From positions 1 to 64,000 of the forward strand of contig MCGO01000180.1 in the NCBI GenBank assembly GCA_002104985.1: a stretch of DNA of 64,000 bases, in the 5' to 3' direction. Under the pieces are notes generated by a model. The model worked only from the letters and a program-made list of their open reading frames with translations. It did not search any database and was not told where the DNA came from. Shown piece by piece: positions 23,560 through 32,513 of the stretch; position 1 is the first letter of the stretch, and every line of letters begins with the position of its first letter. The position numbers and the translations under genes are program-made. Origin of the DNA: Rhizoclosmatium globosum (taxonomy: Eukaryota; Chytridiomycota; Chytridiomycetes; Chytridiales; Chytriomycetaceae).

Positions 23560-23920
23560 TCGGGAATAGCTTAATACAAGCTTGTTGTTTTTTGTTCAGA
23601 ATGTGCACAAACCCCTGGCACAAACAGCCGAACGTATTGGCCGCGCGTCCTTCACCTCGTCTTTGCGCTCCCGCTGTAATACCAAAAACTCCGCGTAGCC
23701 TGACCAATGTGATCGTCGCCGCCGAGGAATTCAATGCAAGAAAACGACTCTGAAAGTACGATCTCAACCAGGTCTCTGCTGATGAAGTTGCTGTTCGAAA
23801 TGCTCAGATTACTCTTGAGTTTGTTCCTGGTGGTGGCGATGGTGCTCTCGCCACTCCGCCTTGGGTCGCTGCCTTCAGAATCCAGATCAGACAGGACATG
23901 ATTCAGGGTGATAACAGTAT
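23560..23920 (+). pseudogene. Possible remnant of a protein-coding gene
   Basis: GC-richer than its surroundings, with open stretches but no continuous gene. One frame around 23760-23920 reads VSADEVAVRNAQITLEF and then PPWVAAFRIQIRQDMI; another before it reads AERIGRASFTSSLRSR. No start codon or clear splice sites join them, and I do not recognise the protein. It may be a gene relic or an untranslated region. Confidence 0.25.
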
Positions 23921-23932
23921 AACATATTTTGT

Positions 23933-24751
23933 TTATATTAGATTGCTCTTTACCCACCACATCATGACTTCTACTCCCGCAGATTCAAATGCAATGTCAG
24001 AGAATCGCAATGACTCCAGACCCGACTTTAACCACCAATCCAGTACATCTATTCGCCCCGCCACACTGGCCTCATCCATGGCATCCTCTGACCATGATAT
24101 TGGTAAACCCGAATTTCGCCACCATTCGAGTACCTCAATATCTCCCCTGGCACTTGCTCTATCCATCACATTGATGCTGAACTTAGTTTCCAAGCCAGAC
24201 CCCTTCCACCAATCCAACATTGCCAGATTTCCTGAAGCACTGGCACAATCAATAGCCATCACAGTCCATTCAAGAGCCAATCCAGAGCTATTCCACCAAT
24301 CTAGAACTTTGGTGTACCCGTTATCACTCGCGAAATCGATTGCACGCGAGGTAAAACTGAGCTCCAGGCCGCTTTCCGAAGCCCACCATTCTAATACATC
24401 TACATGCCCGTTTTCGGAAGCGCCGTCAACGGCTTCACTTGAGAATATGACTGCAAGGCCACTCTGCTTCCACCACCGCAACACATGTATATGGCCGTTT
24501 CGGGAAGCTTCGTCAAGTGCTTGATACGTGTATATGAGTGACAGTCGGTCAGCGTTTCCATGCCACCATTCGAGAAGCGAAAGACAGCCTCGAGCAGCCG
24601 CATTGTCTATGGATGCGGACGGGATTTGGGGGATACAGAGACGATGAATCGAGGGGTATCGGAGTGCTGTTGCGATTTTAAATTGGAGAAGAGGTGGTGT
24701 AATGTGCGAAAGGATTTGATGGATTAGCTCAGGAGGGAGTGTTGGCAACAT
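23933..24751 (-). CDS. F-box-like protein with WW-containing ankyrin-like repeats
   Basis: Single exon of 272 residues. The first 30 residues (LPPELIHQILSHITPPLLQF) look like an F-box. Seven or so repeats of about 33 residues follow, each with the pattern ALDEASRNGHIHVLRWWKQS, an ankyrin-like helix pair ending in a conserved Trp-Trp. Such proteins usually pick substrates for SCF ubiquitin ligases, but this is inference. Start taken at MLPTLPPEL (24751), because the upstream open part is a hydrophobic AT-rich read-through. Confidence 0.65.
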   Translation of the reverse strand: MLPTLPPELIHQILSHITPPLLQFKIATALRYPSIHRLCIPQIPSASIDNAAARGCLSLLEWWHGNADRLSLIYTYQALDEASRNGHIHVLRWWKQSGLAVIFSSEAVDGASENGHVDVLEWWASESGLELSFTSRAIDFASDNGYTKVLDWWNSSGLALEWTVMAIDCASASGNLAMLDWWKGSGLETKFSINVMDRASARGDIEVLEWWRNSGLPISWSEDAMDEASVAGRIDVLDWWLKSGLESLRFSDIAFESAGVEVMMWWVKSNLI

Positions 24752-24944
24752 GAAGATTCTAAAAAAAAGAAAGGCGACTATCAAATGAAAGAAATACAGC
24801 TTGGAATATAAGCAGTTATTTGGCATTACGTCGAACACGTGTTTTTGTAGTGGTGAGTGTGAGTCAAGCAGGCGGCTGAGTTCTTATCCTTATCCATCGA
24901 TAATAACAAATCTTTACATCAGTTCCGCACCTTTCCTTAGTCCT

Positions 24945-25457
24945 ATGTCAGAGCAAAACGCAATCCCTACAGTGACCGTGACAGACACTGAACCAAGGCG
25001 AACCATCGCTATCGCCATCGACTCATCAAAATACTCAGCACACGCATTCCAGTTCGCACTCGACAACTACCTCAAACCAACCGACTACGTAGCCCTAATC
25101 AACGTCCAGCAATACCAAAGCACTGTACACAAAGCACGCTCTCCACCAGCCGATACCGCAACACCCATGGAAGAATCCTACGACATTCTCGAAAAGTACT
25201 CAAAGATCCTCAAGGCAAAGCATTACGAATACAAGGAAGTTTTCATCCATCCGAACGAGATCTCTGTGAAGGAGAGTGTTGTACGGGCGGTTGCGACGTT
25301 GAAGGCGGATGCATTGATCATCGGGAGTCGGGGTGAGGCTGCGACTCGGTCTGCGTTGGGGAGTGTTTCGGATTATTGTGCGCATTATTGTCAGTGTCCT
25401 GTGTTGATTGCAAGACCAAATGAAGAGGATTCGGAAGCAGGGCTGACTGCTGCTTAA
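24945..25457 (+). CDS. Universal stress protein family (UspA-like)
   Basis: Single exon of 170 residues starting MSEQNAIP. The core shows TIAIAIDSSKYSAHAFQFAL (strand 1 and Asp of the nucleotide fold), a central helix, and the ATP-binding signature IIGSRGEAATRSALGSVSDY followed by CPVLIARP. The G-x2-G-x9-G-S pattern points to an ATP-binding Usp. The role is a general stress response; the partner is unknown. The coding strand turns from C-rich to G-rich halfway through. Confidence 0.88.
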   Translation: MSEQNAIPTVTVTDTEPRRTIAIAIDSSKYSAHAFQFALDNYLKPTDYVALINVQQYQSTVHKARSPPADTATPMEESYDILEKYSKILKAKHYEYKEVFIHPNEISVKESVVRAVATLKADALIIGSRGEAATRSALGSVSDYCAHYCQCPVLIARPNEEDSEAGLTAA

Positions 25458-25542
25458 GTAATCAAGAATTTAGTGAATATCAGTTTCATTTGTTTATTAG
25501 TAAGAAAACCTTAATCCTAATTTCTGAAATTGCTGGGGGATG

Positions 25543-27161
25543 CTATTTTCCACACATTGCATTCAAATACAACTGTGCATTTGTGTTCGTGAATATAGCT
25601 CTTGGATGAGCATGTACCCAATCCCCAACCATGGCTCCCCCGTCCCCATTCAGCCGATGAATGAAGGCACCATTTTGGTCAAGAAACAGGAAGCCATTCT
25701 TTCTAGCAACACGTCTGGACACAACATTCACATACCGATTCGGAAAATTATGCCGCCCAATCGTAGGATTCGTTGCAACGTACACCTTCGTCCGCGCCAA
25801 TGGCGCCAACTCCTTCATAACACGATCCAACCAGACTTCATAGTCCTCCAATTTATACTCCCCGCCACCCGAAATCGCCTGCAAATCATGCAAACCAGAC
25901 GTATACACCAAAACATCCTGTTTCTTCGAAGGTTTAGACTGCCATTTCCCCTTCACAGCCCATTCTTTTTCGGAATACGCCATGGACTCGTTGAAATGGT
26001 GACAAAATTCGGGATACGAAATCTTGAACTTTGTCCAGTCGAGAAAGACTTGGTTGTCCTTGTATGCAATGACTCCTTGTCCGTTTGCACAGGGATGTGA
26101 TGTAGATCCCCAGATGTGTGTGATGTAGGTGCTTGGGCTGTTTGGCGAGGAACTAGGGCTTTCGTATGCGAATTCGCGGATTTTGGCGCATGGTTCGTTA
26201 AGCGTGCATGAAGATTCTGGCCATTCTTTTGTCGTGAGTTGCGCGGTAACGTGGGCAAGAAGGTCGCGGACGCTTTCTGCGGAAGTGGAGTCGCCGAGGA
26301 CGGTGATGTTTTGGGTTTGGAGGCAGGTTGTGGCTTCGTTGGAGGAATAGTAGCGGAGTTTGCAATTGGGTGGGAGGTAAATGAGTTGGGCGCCAGCGCC
26401 GCTGCCTTCTTGAAATGTTGGGAAGAGGGTTGCGATAAGGAATCGCCCGCCTTGTTGAAAATCGTCCATCGAGGAGGGTGTGCAGAAGGGGAGGGTTTTG
26501 AGATGGGATTCGAGTCGCAGACGAGGTGAGGAATTGATAGACTCTTCTTTGAGTTCCATATCAAACTGATATAGTTTATCGAGATTTGGCATATCAAAGT
26601 AATCCTTCGACTTGAAATCAGGCAACCGCCAGGGAAGGTCATTGTGTTTGAAGGTCCCTTCCGCAAAAAGCGTCACTTTGAATGTTCCAGACATAAACAT
26701 CTTGAATGAAAACTGTATATTAAATAAGCGACTGATCAAGGAAGTTGGTATTGAAGTAAGATACCAAATACCTCAACGTCATCATTTGGATATACAGCTG
26801 CAGGAAACAATATCTGTCTCTCTCTTTCGTTTTCTAATAGGAGCTGGTACGCAGTCCGTGATGGGGTTGCGCTGTTTCCATTTGGAACAATGTAAAGCCT
26901 GACAATGGCCCCTGCAACCAACATGTTCTTGGGAGACAAGTATACTGTTTCACGTTCAAGTACAGAGAGTAGATCGAAAGCAGAGGCATTGAATTTCTCG
27001 CTAAGGAGTGGGACAGAGGAGTTAGGCTGGGACATTACTTGAGCGACTAGATGTTTCCTTGACGCCGTAGAAACCAAAACAGCCACTGAAATCGTAAGGT
27101 ATACAGCGATACAAATGGCAAGGATAGCAGTTACTCTGTTGTGTTTTGTACATTGGATCAT
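25543..27161 (-). CDS. Type II membrane PC-esterase-like protein (TBL/NXPE-like), copy 1
   Basis: Exons 26772-27161 and 25543-26700, joined by a 71-nt intron, give 515 residues. A short cytosolic start leads to one membrane anchor (TAILAICIAVYLTISVAVLV), a beta-rich domain across the intron (RTAYQLLLENERERQILF; GTFKVTLFAEGTF), then the esterase domain. The GDS block is ITVLGDSTSAES and the C-terminal Asp-His pair is GDWVHAHP, as in SGNH/PC-esterases that acylate or deacylate glycans in the Golgi. Catalysis on cell-wall or surface sugars is inferred. A paralogue in opposite orientation lies at 32514-34182. Confidence 0.78.
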
Positions 27162-27583
27162 TGTCTGAACAAATGTTGTTGGATATTTAATCAATTTAAA
27201 AAATGTGAAAAAGAAAGGATAACCGCAATAATAAGTTTCATAATATTCAATGTATTTAAATAGTTTGAACGGATAAGAAGGCTTTGCAATTAATATATAG
27301 CTGCGCTGGCAAAACCAGTGGATGTCAAACATGAGTGAGTGTGTATGTTATGGGTGCCTGAAACATGTTCTTTGTCAGCGCTTGTGACGCCGGTTTCGGG
27401 CAATTGTATGTCAAGACATCGCAATTCTTGGGATCACACACCATTCTCTGTCGACATTGTTGCTCAACATGGGCATTTCGGTTCTTCGTTTGTCTCAACA
27501 ACAATTTTTATTTTTTGCATGGCGTTGTGCCAGCATCAAGTATATATCATGTTTATGAAGAAATAAATCTAATCGCAATGTAA
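27162..27583. other. Intergenic
   Basis: AT-rich, about 420 bp; no supported gene, RNA or repeat. Confidence 0.4.
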
Positions 27584-29422
27584 TTAAGCCAAAAGAACGA
27601 ACGCACCAAAGGCGACAATGAGGCTGGAAGTAACCTTTCCGGCGGCAGAGTAAAGGTTGGCTGGCTTGATGGCAGTTTGTGGAGCTCCATAGGCCGGTGG
27701 TGGAACGTAAACCACAGCAGCAGAGGTTGGGGCTGGGGAAATAGGTGCAGCAGAATCCGCGGCGGCTGCAGTCGTAGTACCAACACGGTTTGAAGCAGAG
27801 GCGGAAGACAAAGCTGCGATGGAAGTGGAACGAACAGCAGAGACGGTTGAGACAGTACTAACAGTTGAAACAGTACTAACAGCTGTAGAAGCAACAGTGG
27901 TGGTCTCAACATTGATGGGGTTGAATCTGGCCGAACCCAAGAAGACATCCCCCCAAACACCAGCAGGCGCTCTTTTTCTGCCATTCTCGAAATATAGTGG
28001 AGTAATATCAAAAGAGCCAAGAGTTTGGTGGCCAGTAAAGATGTCAACGTGAACACCGAATTTAGTGATGTCCCCCACAGCACGAATAGCGTACCACAAG
28101 CTGGTAACAGTCTTGGCAACAGCAAATGAGACGGTGAAACCAGCGTTACCAGCACTAGAATTTGAGTAGTAAATCGTAGAAATATCAATCGCCTTGGTAT
28201 CGTAGATGGTGAAGTTGGTTGGATAACCAGGAATTACGTTCTTCGCAGCAAGTAGGACGCTCAAAAGAGCTTGGTTTGTGAAATCGCCTGGAATCAACGC
28301 GGAGCCATTAAGAGTGTAAGGAGCGTAACCAAAACCGAAACGGACTTCTTGTGCAGCCACCAAAGTGGATTTGTAGTCGGTCTTGTTGCTTCCTGGACCG
28401 ACTGCCAACTTACTAACAAAGGAGTCCAAGCCCCTGACATTGTATGGATACGCTTTGGAGGAAGGAGTTCCGCTGGCAATTGTGGCAATGCTGGTTGGGA
28501 CATCAGTGGTGGTAGTGATTCCAGTGACCTGGGCAAGGTAAGTCGAGGTTGTGGTGGTAGTAGCTGCAGTTCTGGCAGTCTCAATGGTGGTGCTCAAAGT
28601 GGTTTGCTGGACGGTACTGGTTGCAATGGTCGTTTCCGCAGTGGTAGTTGGAGCAATGGAATCAACATTGGCAAGACGAAGAGTGAATGGAAAGATGGTG
28701 TCTCTCTTTGCTGGGCTTGGGAAGTTGATTGCCAATTCAAAAGTTGCAAATGGTGCTTCAACAGCATTCTGAATTAAGTCAAAGTGGAGATTTCCGGTGC
28801 CGTTTGGATCGTCGTAGGTGGCTGTAATCTCAAACCAGATACCCGAGAGACTGAGAACTTTGAAGAACACTCCAACTGGACCAGCACCAGTGTTGTTGTT
28901 GTATGCCAACACACTGCTAGCATCAATCGAGGAGTTATCGTAGACCTTAAAGTCATAGATACCATCGTATGCCTGAATGCCATGTCAATATGATGAAATA
29001 GACCAAGCAGAAATATACTCACGAAAATTGGTTCGTCATATTCAATGAGAAGAGCAATACCGATGGACGACGCACCAGAGAGTTCCTGACCTTGAAAACC
29101 GATGGACTCTGAGTTCGCAATTTCGATGGTGCCATTCACTAAAGAAGATTGCACAAGGTCTGCATCCAAATTGAAAGGAACAGCAATGTCATCAACTACT
29201 CTGGCAATGAATGGGCTCTGTTCCAACACAGCACGAGGAGTTGAAGCAGGAAGTGCTGTTAACCAAAGATAAGTTCCAATCAATATGCATACATTGCAAG
29301 TCTTTACCTGGCTGAGTGGTTGGAAAGGCCGCATTGACGGCAGTGGCAGTTGGGATCTCGGCAGCGACGCCTGACAGAAGGAATGCAGCGGCAGCACCAA
29401 ACAGGGCGGTGAAGGTTCTCAT
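27584..29422 (-). CDS. GPI-anchored-type surface protein with two copies of a shared extracellular domain
   Basis: Exons 29308-29422, 29023-29255 and 27584-28972 give 578 residues. It begins with a signal peptide (MRTFTALFGAAAAFLLSGVAA). Domain 1 (about residues 40-240) contains the core DFKVYDNSS; a Thr-rich linker follows; domain 2 (about 290-450) contains NFTIYDTKAID and a second GSFDITPLYF end. A Ser/Thr/Ala-rich stalk with STV repeats and a final hydrophobic tail (SSLIVAFGAFVLLA) fit GPI attachment. The domain is the one seen at the N-terminus of the propeller protein at 5556-7499. Function unknown; a cell-surface role such as adhesion is a guess. Confidence 0.75.
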
Positions 29423-29874
29423 TTGTAGTTAAGAAAATTTTCACGGCGTGGAGCATGCACGTTTTCCTTTGGCTTTGTGCTGCTATCGTCAGCATATTTT
29501 CCCTGTACAAAGCCAGACCCGGATGAAATCATGCTACTTTCTTTCCGTGATCTTCATATTCATGGACAGAAGGAAGCCAAAGAACTTATCTTGCTCTTCA
29601 GGATGTGGGTGGGCTTGTGCAGAAGGTGTCATCGCTGGGTGTCTTGGAGCATGCTGTTGTGTAACCAACTCCAAAACATCACAACACACGCTTTCATTTG
29701 TGTTTTAGTCGTGTTGTTTTTAATAAAAAGGTTTTGTAATGATGTCACAGTCTGGAAACGAAATTAAGGTATTTATTCGAAGTATCAACTCAAATAATTA
29801 CAAAAAATTTGATATAGAGAGGAGAAGATCAAGATAAGGTTTTTCGTTCTTAAAATTCGAATTTATTACACATT
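29423..29874. other. Intergenic, possible but unsupported short frames
   Basis: About 450 bp. Two overlapping frames of 86-96 codons exist, one ending in a Cys-rich stretch, but neither has a convincing start, splice context or family; treated as non-coding. Confidence 0.35.
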
Positions 29875-29947
29875 GGTCTCTTGGTGTAGTGGCTATCACG
29901 TCTCCTTTACACGGAGAAGGTCGCGAGATCAATCCTCGCAGAGTCCA
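29875..29947 (+). tRNA. tRNA-Val (anticodon TAC)
   Basis: 73 nt fold as a cloverleaf: acceptor GGTCTCT/AGAGTCC, anticodon stem TCTCC/GGAGA with loop TTTACAC (anticodon TAC), T stem GCGAG/CTCGC with loop ATCAATC, discriminator A, and TTTT four nt later. Position 3:70 is a T-T mismatch. No intron. Confidence 0.9.
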
Positions 29948-30123
29948 TGCTTTTGGTAAGTTAAGTGTGGGAGGTTGGTGTCGTTACGTTGGAGGAAGAA
30001 GTGCCACAATCTATGCTCCCACAGCACACTCGTCAATCCGTTCTCCCTTCATCAGAATGCAATACTAGTTGCCCTAACTTTTCTTTTATTGTTGAATGAA
30101 CATAATGAAAAAAAAATCCAATG

Positions 30124-30366
30124 TTAAACAACATAAACAGTGTCATAAGAAGGGAAGGAAGTCAGGGCTGCATCAAGAGAAACTGTACTAGCTCTGGGAT
30201 TTTGGATTTGTTGATCAGTTGGAGAATCGGCAGGGGTTTTATCAACCTGCAGCGCTGATTGTTGCAGTGGTTGTTGATGCTGAATATTCCAATGCGATAC
30301 TCGGTACAAGAATGACGCCCTGTTACCGAATAAGGGCAAAGAAGACATACCATTGTGGAAAGACAT
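30124..30366 (-). CDS. Small hypothetical protein (80 residues)
   Basis: ATG at 30366, Gln/Pro-rich, no signal peptide or known motif. It lies between tRNA-Val and tRNA-Lys and could be a chance frame; nothing supports a function. Confidence 0.25.
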   Translation of the reverse strand: MSFHNGMSSLPLFGNRASFLYRVSHWNIQHQQPLQQSALQVDKTPADSPTDQQIQNPRASTVSLDAALTSFPSYDTVYVV

Positions 30367-30437
30367 GATGGAAGTATTTTCGAGAAAGATCTAAATAGCG
30401 AAAAAAGAAAGGAGGCGTTGTGGAGCTCAAGAACAAA

Positions 30438-30510
30438 AGCCCAACGTGGGGGTCGAACCCACAACCTTGAGATTAAGAGTCTCACGCTCTGCCGATTGAG
30501 CTAGCTAGGC
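30438..30510 (-). tRNA. tRNA-Lys (anticodon CTT)
   Basis: On the minus strand: acceptor GCCTAGC/GTTGGGC, D arm GCTC/GAGC, anticodon stem TGAGA/TCTCA with loop CTCTTAA (CTT), T arm GTGGG/CCCAC with loop TTCGACC. TTTT follows directly. No intron. Confidence 0.93.
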
Positions 30511-30655
30511 TTGTGACATTTGCTATTTCATATAAACTATGAAACTAATTTCAAGAATTCTCCACTACCTCGTTTTTGCGTTGAATTAAATGTTCTATGC
30601 TGTATGCTGAAATAATATGTTTTTATTTTGATGTCGAAGCCAAAAAGTTTGCGGA

Positions 30656-31366
30656 TCAGTGACGGAATCCGCCGTCAACAGCCAGAATCTGGCCAGTAGT
30701 AAAAGAACTTGCAACCAGAAAAGCAATAGCTTCACCACTGTCGTCCGACTGAGCATCTGCATTTCCAGTTGAGATTGCATTCACTCTGATTGGGCTAAGT
30801 TCAACAGCAAGCGAGCGAACCAAGGAATCCAAAGCGGCGGCAACAACGGCCGCAGCAAGATTACCCTTTTGAGGGTCACGCGAAGCCGAGGAAGAAACGA
30901 GTGTGATTGACGGAGCCGAGTCCGAAGTAGTTTTCCTGACGTGTTTCGCGGCTGTCTGAACAACGGCAAAGGCAAGACCCACGTGCGCGGCAAACTGAGC
31001 GTCCAAGTCGTCGGCGGAAAGCGAGGCCACGGACACCGGCGCAACCGACGGACTCAGGGCAACGACAACGTGGTCGACGCGGTTCAAGTCCGCGAACAAC
31101 TGCGCCACCGCGTCAGACGATGTCACGGGAACAGCGCGGGCCGACACTGTTGGCGTTGGCGTCGGCGACCCAGGGTTCGAAGCCGGTGGCGGTGGCGGTG
31201 GCGGTGTGGGGGAAACGCCGAAAACTGCAACGGCCGCATCGTCAACGTTTTGTCCGCCCGTGAGAACAACGTGCGCTCCTCGGCCGCGGAGTTGCTGCGC
31301 GGCACTGAGCCCCACAGATGTCGTTGCTCTAATTACAACACAGGTCTGGCCATACAAGGTGGTCAT
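30656..31366 (-). CDS. Short-chain dehydrogenase-like protein lacking the catalytic Tyr/Lys
   Basis: Single exon of 236 residues from MTTLYGQTCV (31366). The fold is that of an SDR: first strand VVIRATTSVGLSAAQQL where TGxxxGxG is expected, the helix-strand series, ITLVSSSASR (the SDR Ser region), then LDSLVRSLAVELSPIRVNAI and the C-terminal AIAFLVASSFTTGQILAVDG. The usual YxxxK is replaced by Ala/Val-rich residues and the nucleotide loop is degenerate, so the protein is probably not an active oxidoreductase of the standard type. A proline/glycine-rich insert near residues 56-72 is also odd. Confidence 0.75.
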   Translation of the reverse strand: MTTLYGQTCVVIRATTSVGLSAAQQLRGRGAHVVLTGGQNVDDAAVAVFGVSPTPPPPPPPASNPGSPTPTPTVSARAVPVTSSDAVAQLFADLNRVDHVVVALSPSVAPVSVASLSADDLDAQFAAHVGLAFAVVQTAAKHVRKTTSDSAPSITLVSSSASRDPQKGNLAAAVVAAALDSLVRSLAVELSPIRVNAISTGNADAQSDDSGEAIAFLVASSFTTGQILAVDGGFRH

Positions 31367-31489
31367 ATTCTGCTGGAAAGTTGTGGCGTTTTTTGGATCA
31401 AAGCAAAAAAAGACAAAACTGGGAAACACGTGTTCGGACAGGAACAACAGCAACTAAAAAGTATATTCCATCCTAACTTATATCGTCGG

Positions 31490-32476
31490 TTACAATTTGG
31501 GATCCTTCAAAACACGTCCGTTGAATACTTTACGTAACTTGCGAAACAAGTGAATTTTTAGCTCATATACAAGTTCTCCAGCGACAGTAAACTCATCATG
31601 CACATCAGCCTTCATTGTTTCCACTTCATTCCGTTGCAGAAATTGGTATACCCGCTCCCGCACAATCATCGTCTCCTCATTTCCCAAGTTGTTATAATCA
31701 GGCAAAACCTCTGAAACAATGTCAACCAATTTTCTGCCCTTCCTCCGTCCTCTCTTTTCAACTTTAACTGTCTGACATGTCGCAGTGTGTTCCGTCATCC
31801 AACTGGCTTCCTTTCCGCGTATCTTGCACTTTCCACACACCAAAAACCCATCCACACCACGGCTCAATTGCTTGACCTCTAGAAATTCATTCGAGCCATA
31901 TCTTACTGTCACAGGAGACTCGTGCCAGTTTCTGTAATGATCGTCCAACAGTTTTCTTGAGGAGAAGGTTGTTTGCTTTGCTGTGCATGATATGATTTTG
32001 CAATCGAAAGTTCTTGTATGAGTGATCGGGGTTGGGATCGGAGTTATTGGAGACCTTTGTTGCGTATTGTGTCGTAGAGCTGTTGATGAAGACGGCGCGG
32101 GAGAGTAAGGTGGAGGCGGAGATGATAGACGACAGCGACCACGGCGACGAGGCGGACTTGATGTATTCGTAGGAATGTAGCTCACTAGGTTTCCAGCATT
32201 TCTGTTAGGATTCGTGTGTGCTCCGCGAAACACGTTTGGAGTAATGCTTGGATTGTTCAATCCATCATAACCAGACGATGCTGAATGCCCTTTCATTGTA
32301 AGAAGGCGTTCCCGATTGTGATACAAATATGCTTCAAAGAGCGTGGCAAACTCCAGTTCGGTGAAAAGTGCTCTTTCAGTCATTCTCTTAAGGAAACAAT
32401 GAACAATGGCTTGAATTTGTCTCGTATTGAAATATTTGACACAGAACAGCTCTTTACTTATCACGGTTCTCCACAT
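31490..32476 (-). CDS. C2H2-like zinc-finger protein
   Basis: Single exon of 328 residues from the first ATG at 32476. The first 60 residues form a helical region (IQAIVHCFLKRMTERALF). A Pro/Ser-rich middle precedes a finger CKIISC...HYRNWH (C-x4-C, H-x4-H) and a second CGKC...HTATC cluster (C2HC). The basic segment EKRGRRKGRK could be a nuclear signal. Probably nucleic-acid binding; the target is unknown. Its start is only 37 bp from the start of the divergent PC-esterase gene. Confidence 0.55.
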   Translation of the reverse strand: MWRTVISKELFCVKYFNTRQIQAIVHCFLKRMTERALFTELEFATLFEAYLYHNRERLLTMKGHSASSGYDGLNNPSITPNVFRGAHTNPNRNAGNLVSYIPTNTSSPPRRRGRCRLSSPPPPYSPAPSSSTALRHNTQQRSPITPIPTPITHTRTFDCKIISCTAKQTTFSSRKLLDDHYRNWHESPVTVRYGSNEFLEVKQLSRGVDGFLVCGKCKIRGKEASWMTEHTATCQTVKVEKRGRRKGRKLVDIVSEVLPDYNNLGNEETMIVRERVYQFLQRNEVETMKADVHDEFTVAGELVYELKIHLFRKLRKVFNGRVLKDPKL

Positions 32477-32513
32477 TAGTCTATTGTTAAATATTTCTCG
32501 GGATTGTGCCGAA
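32477..32513. promoter_or_regulatory. Very short divergent intergenic region
   Basis: 37 bp separate the ATG of the zinc-finger gene (32476, minus) from that of the PC-esterase-like gene (32514, plus). The 5' UTRs or promoters must overlap the neighbouring coding sequence unless one of the starts is farther downstream. Confidence 0.5.

Noticed and set aside
29448..29767. Short Cys-rich membrane-type protein in the intergenic region
   Set aside because: No ATG at the start of the frame, two competing frames, and no downstream features; not distinguishable from chance.
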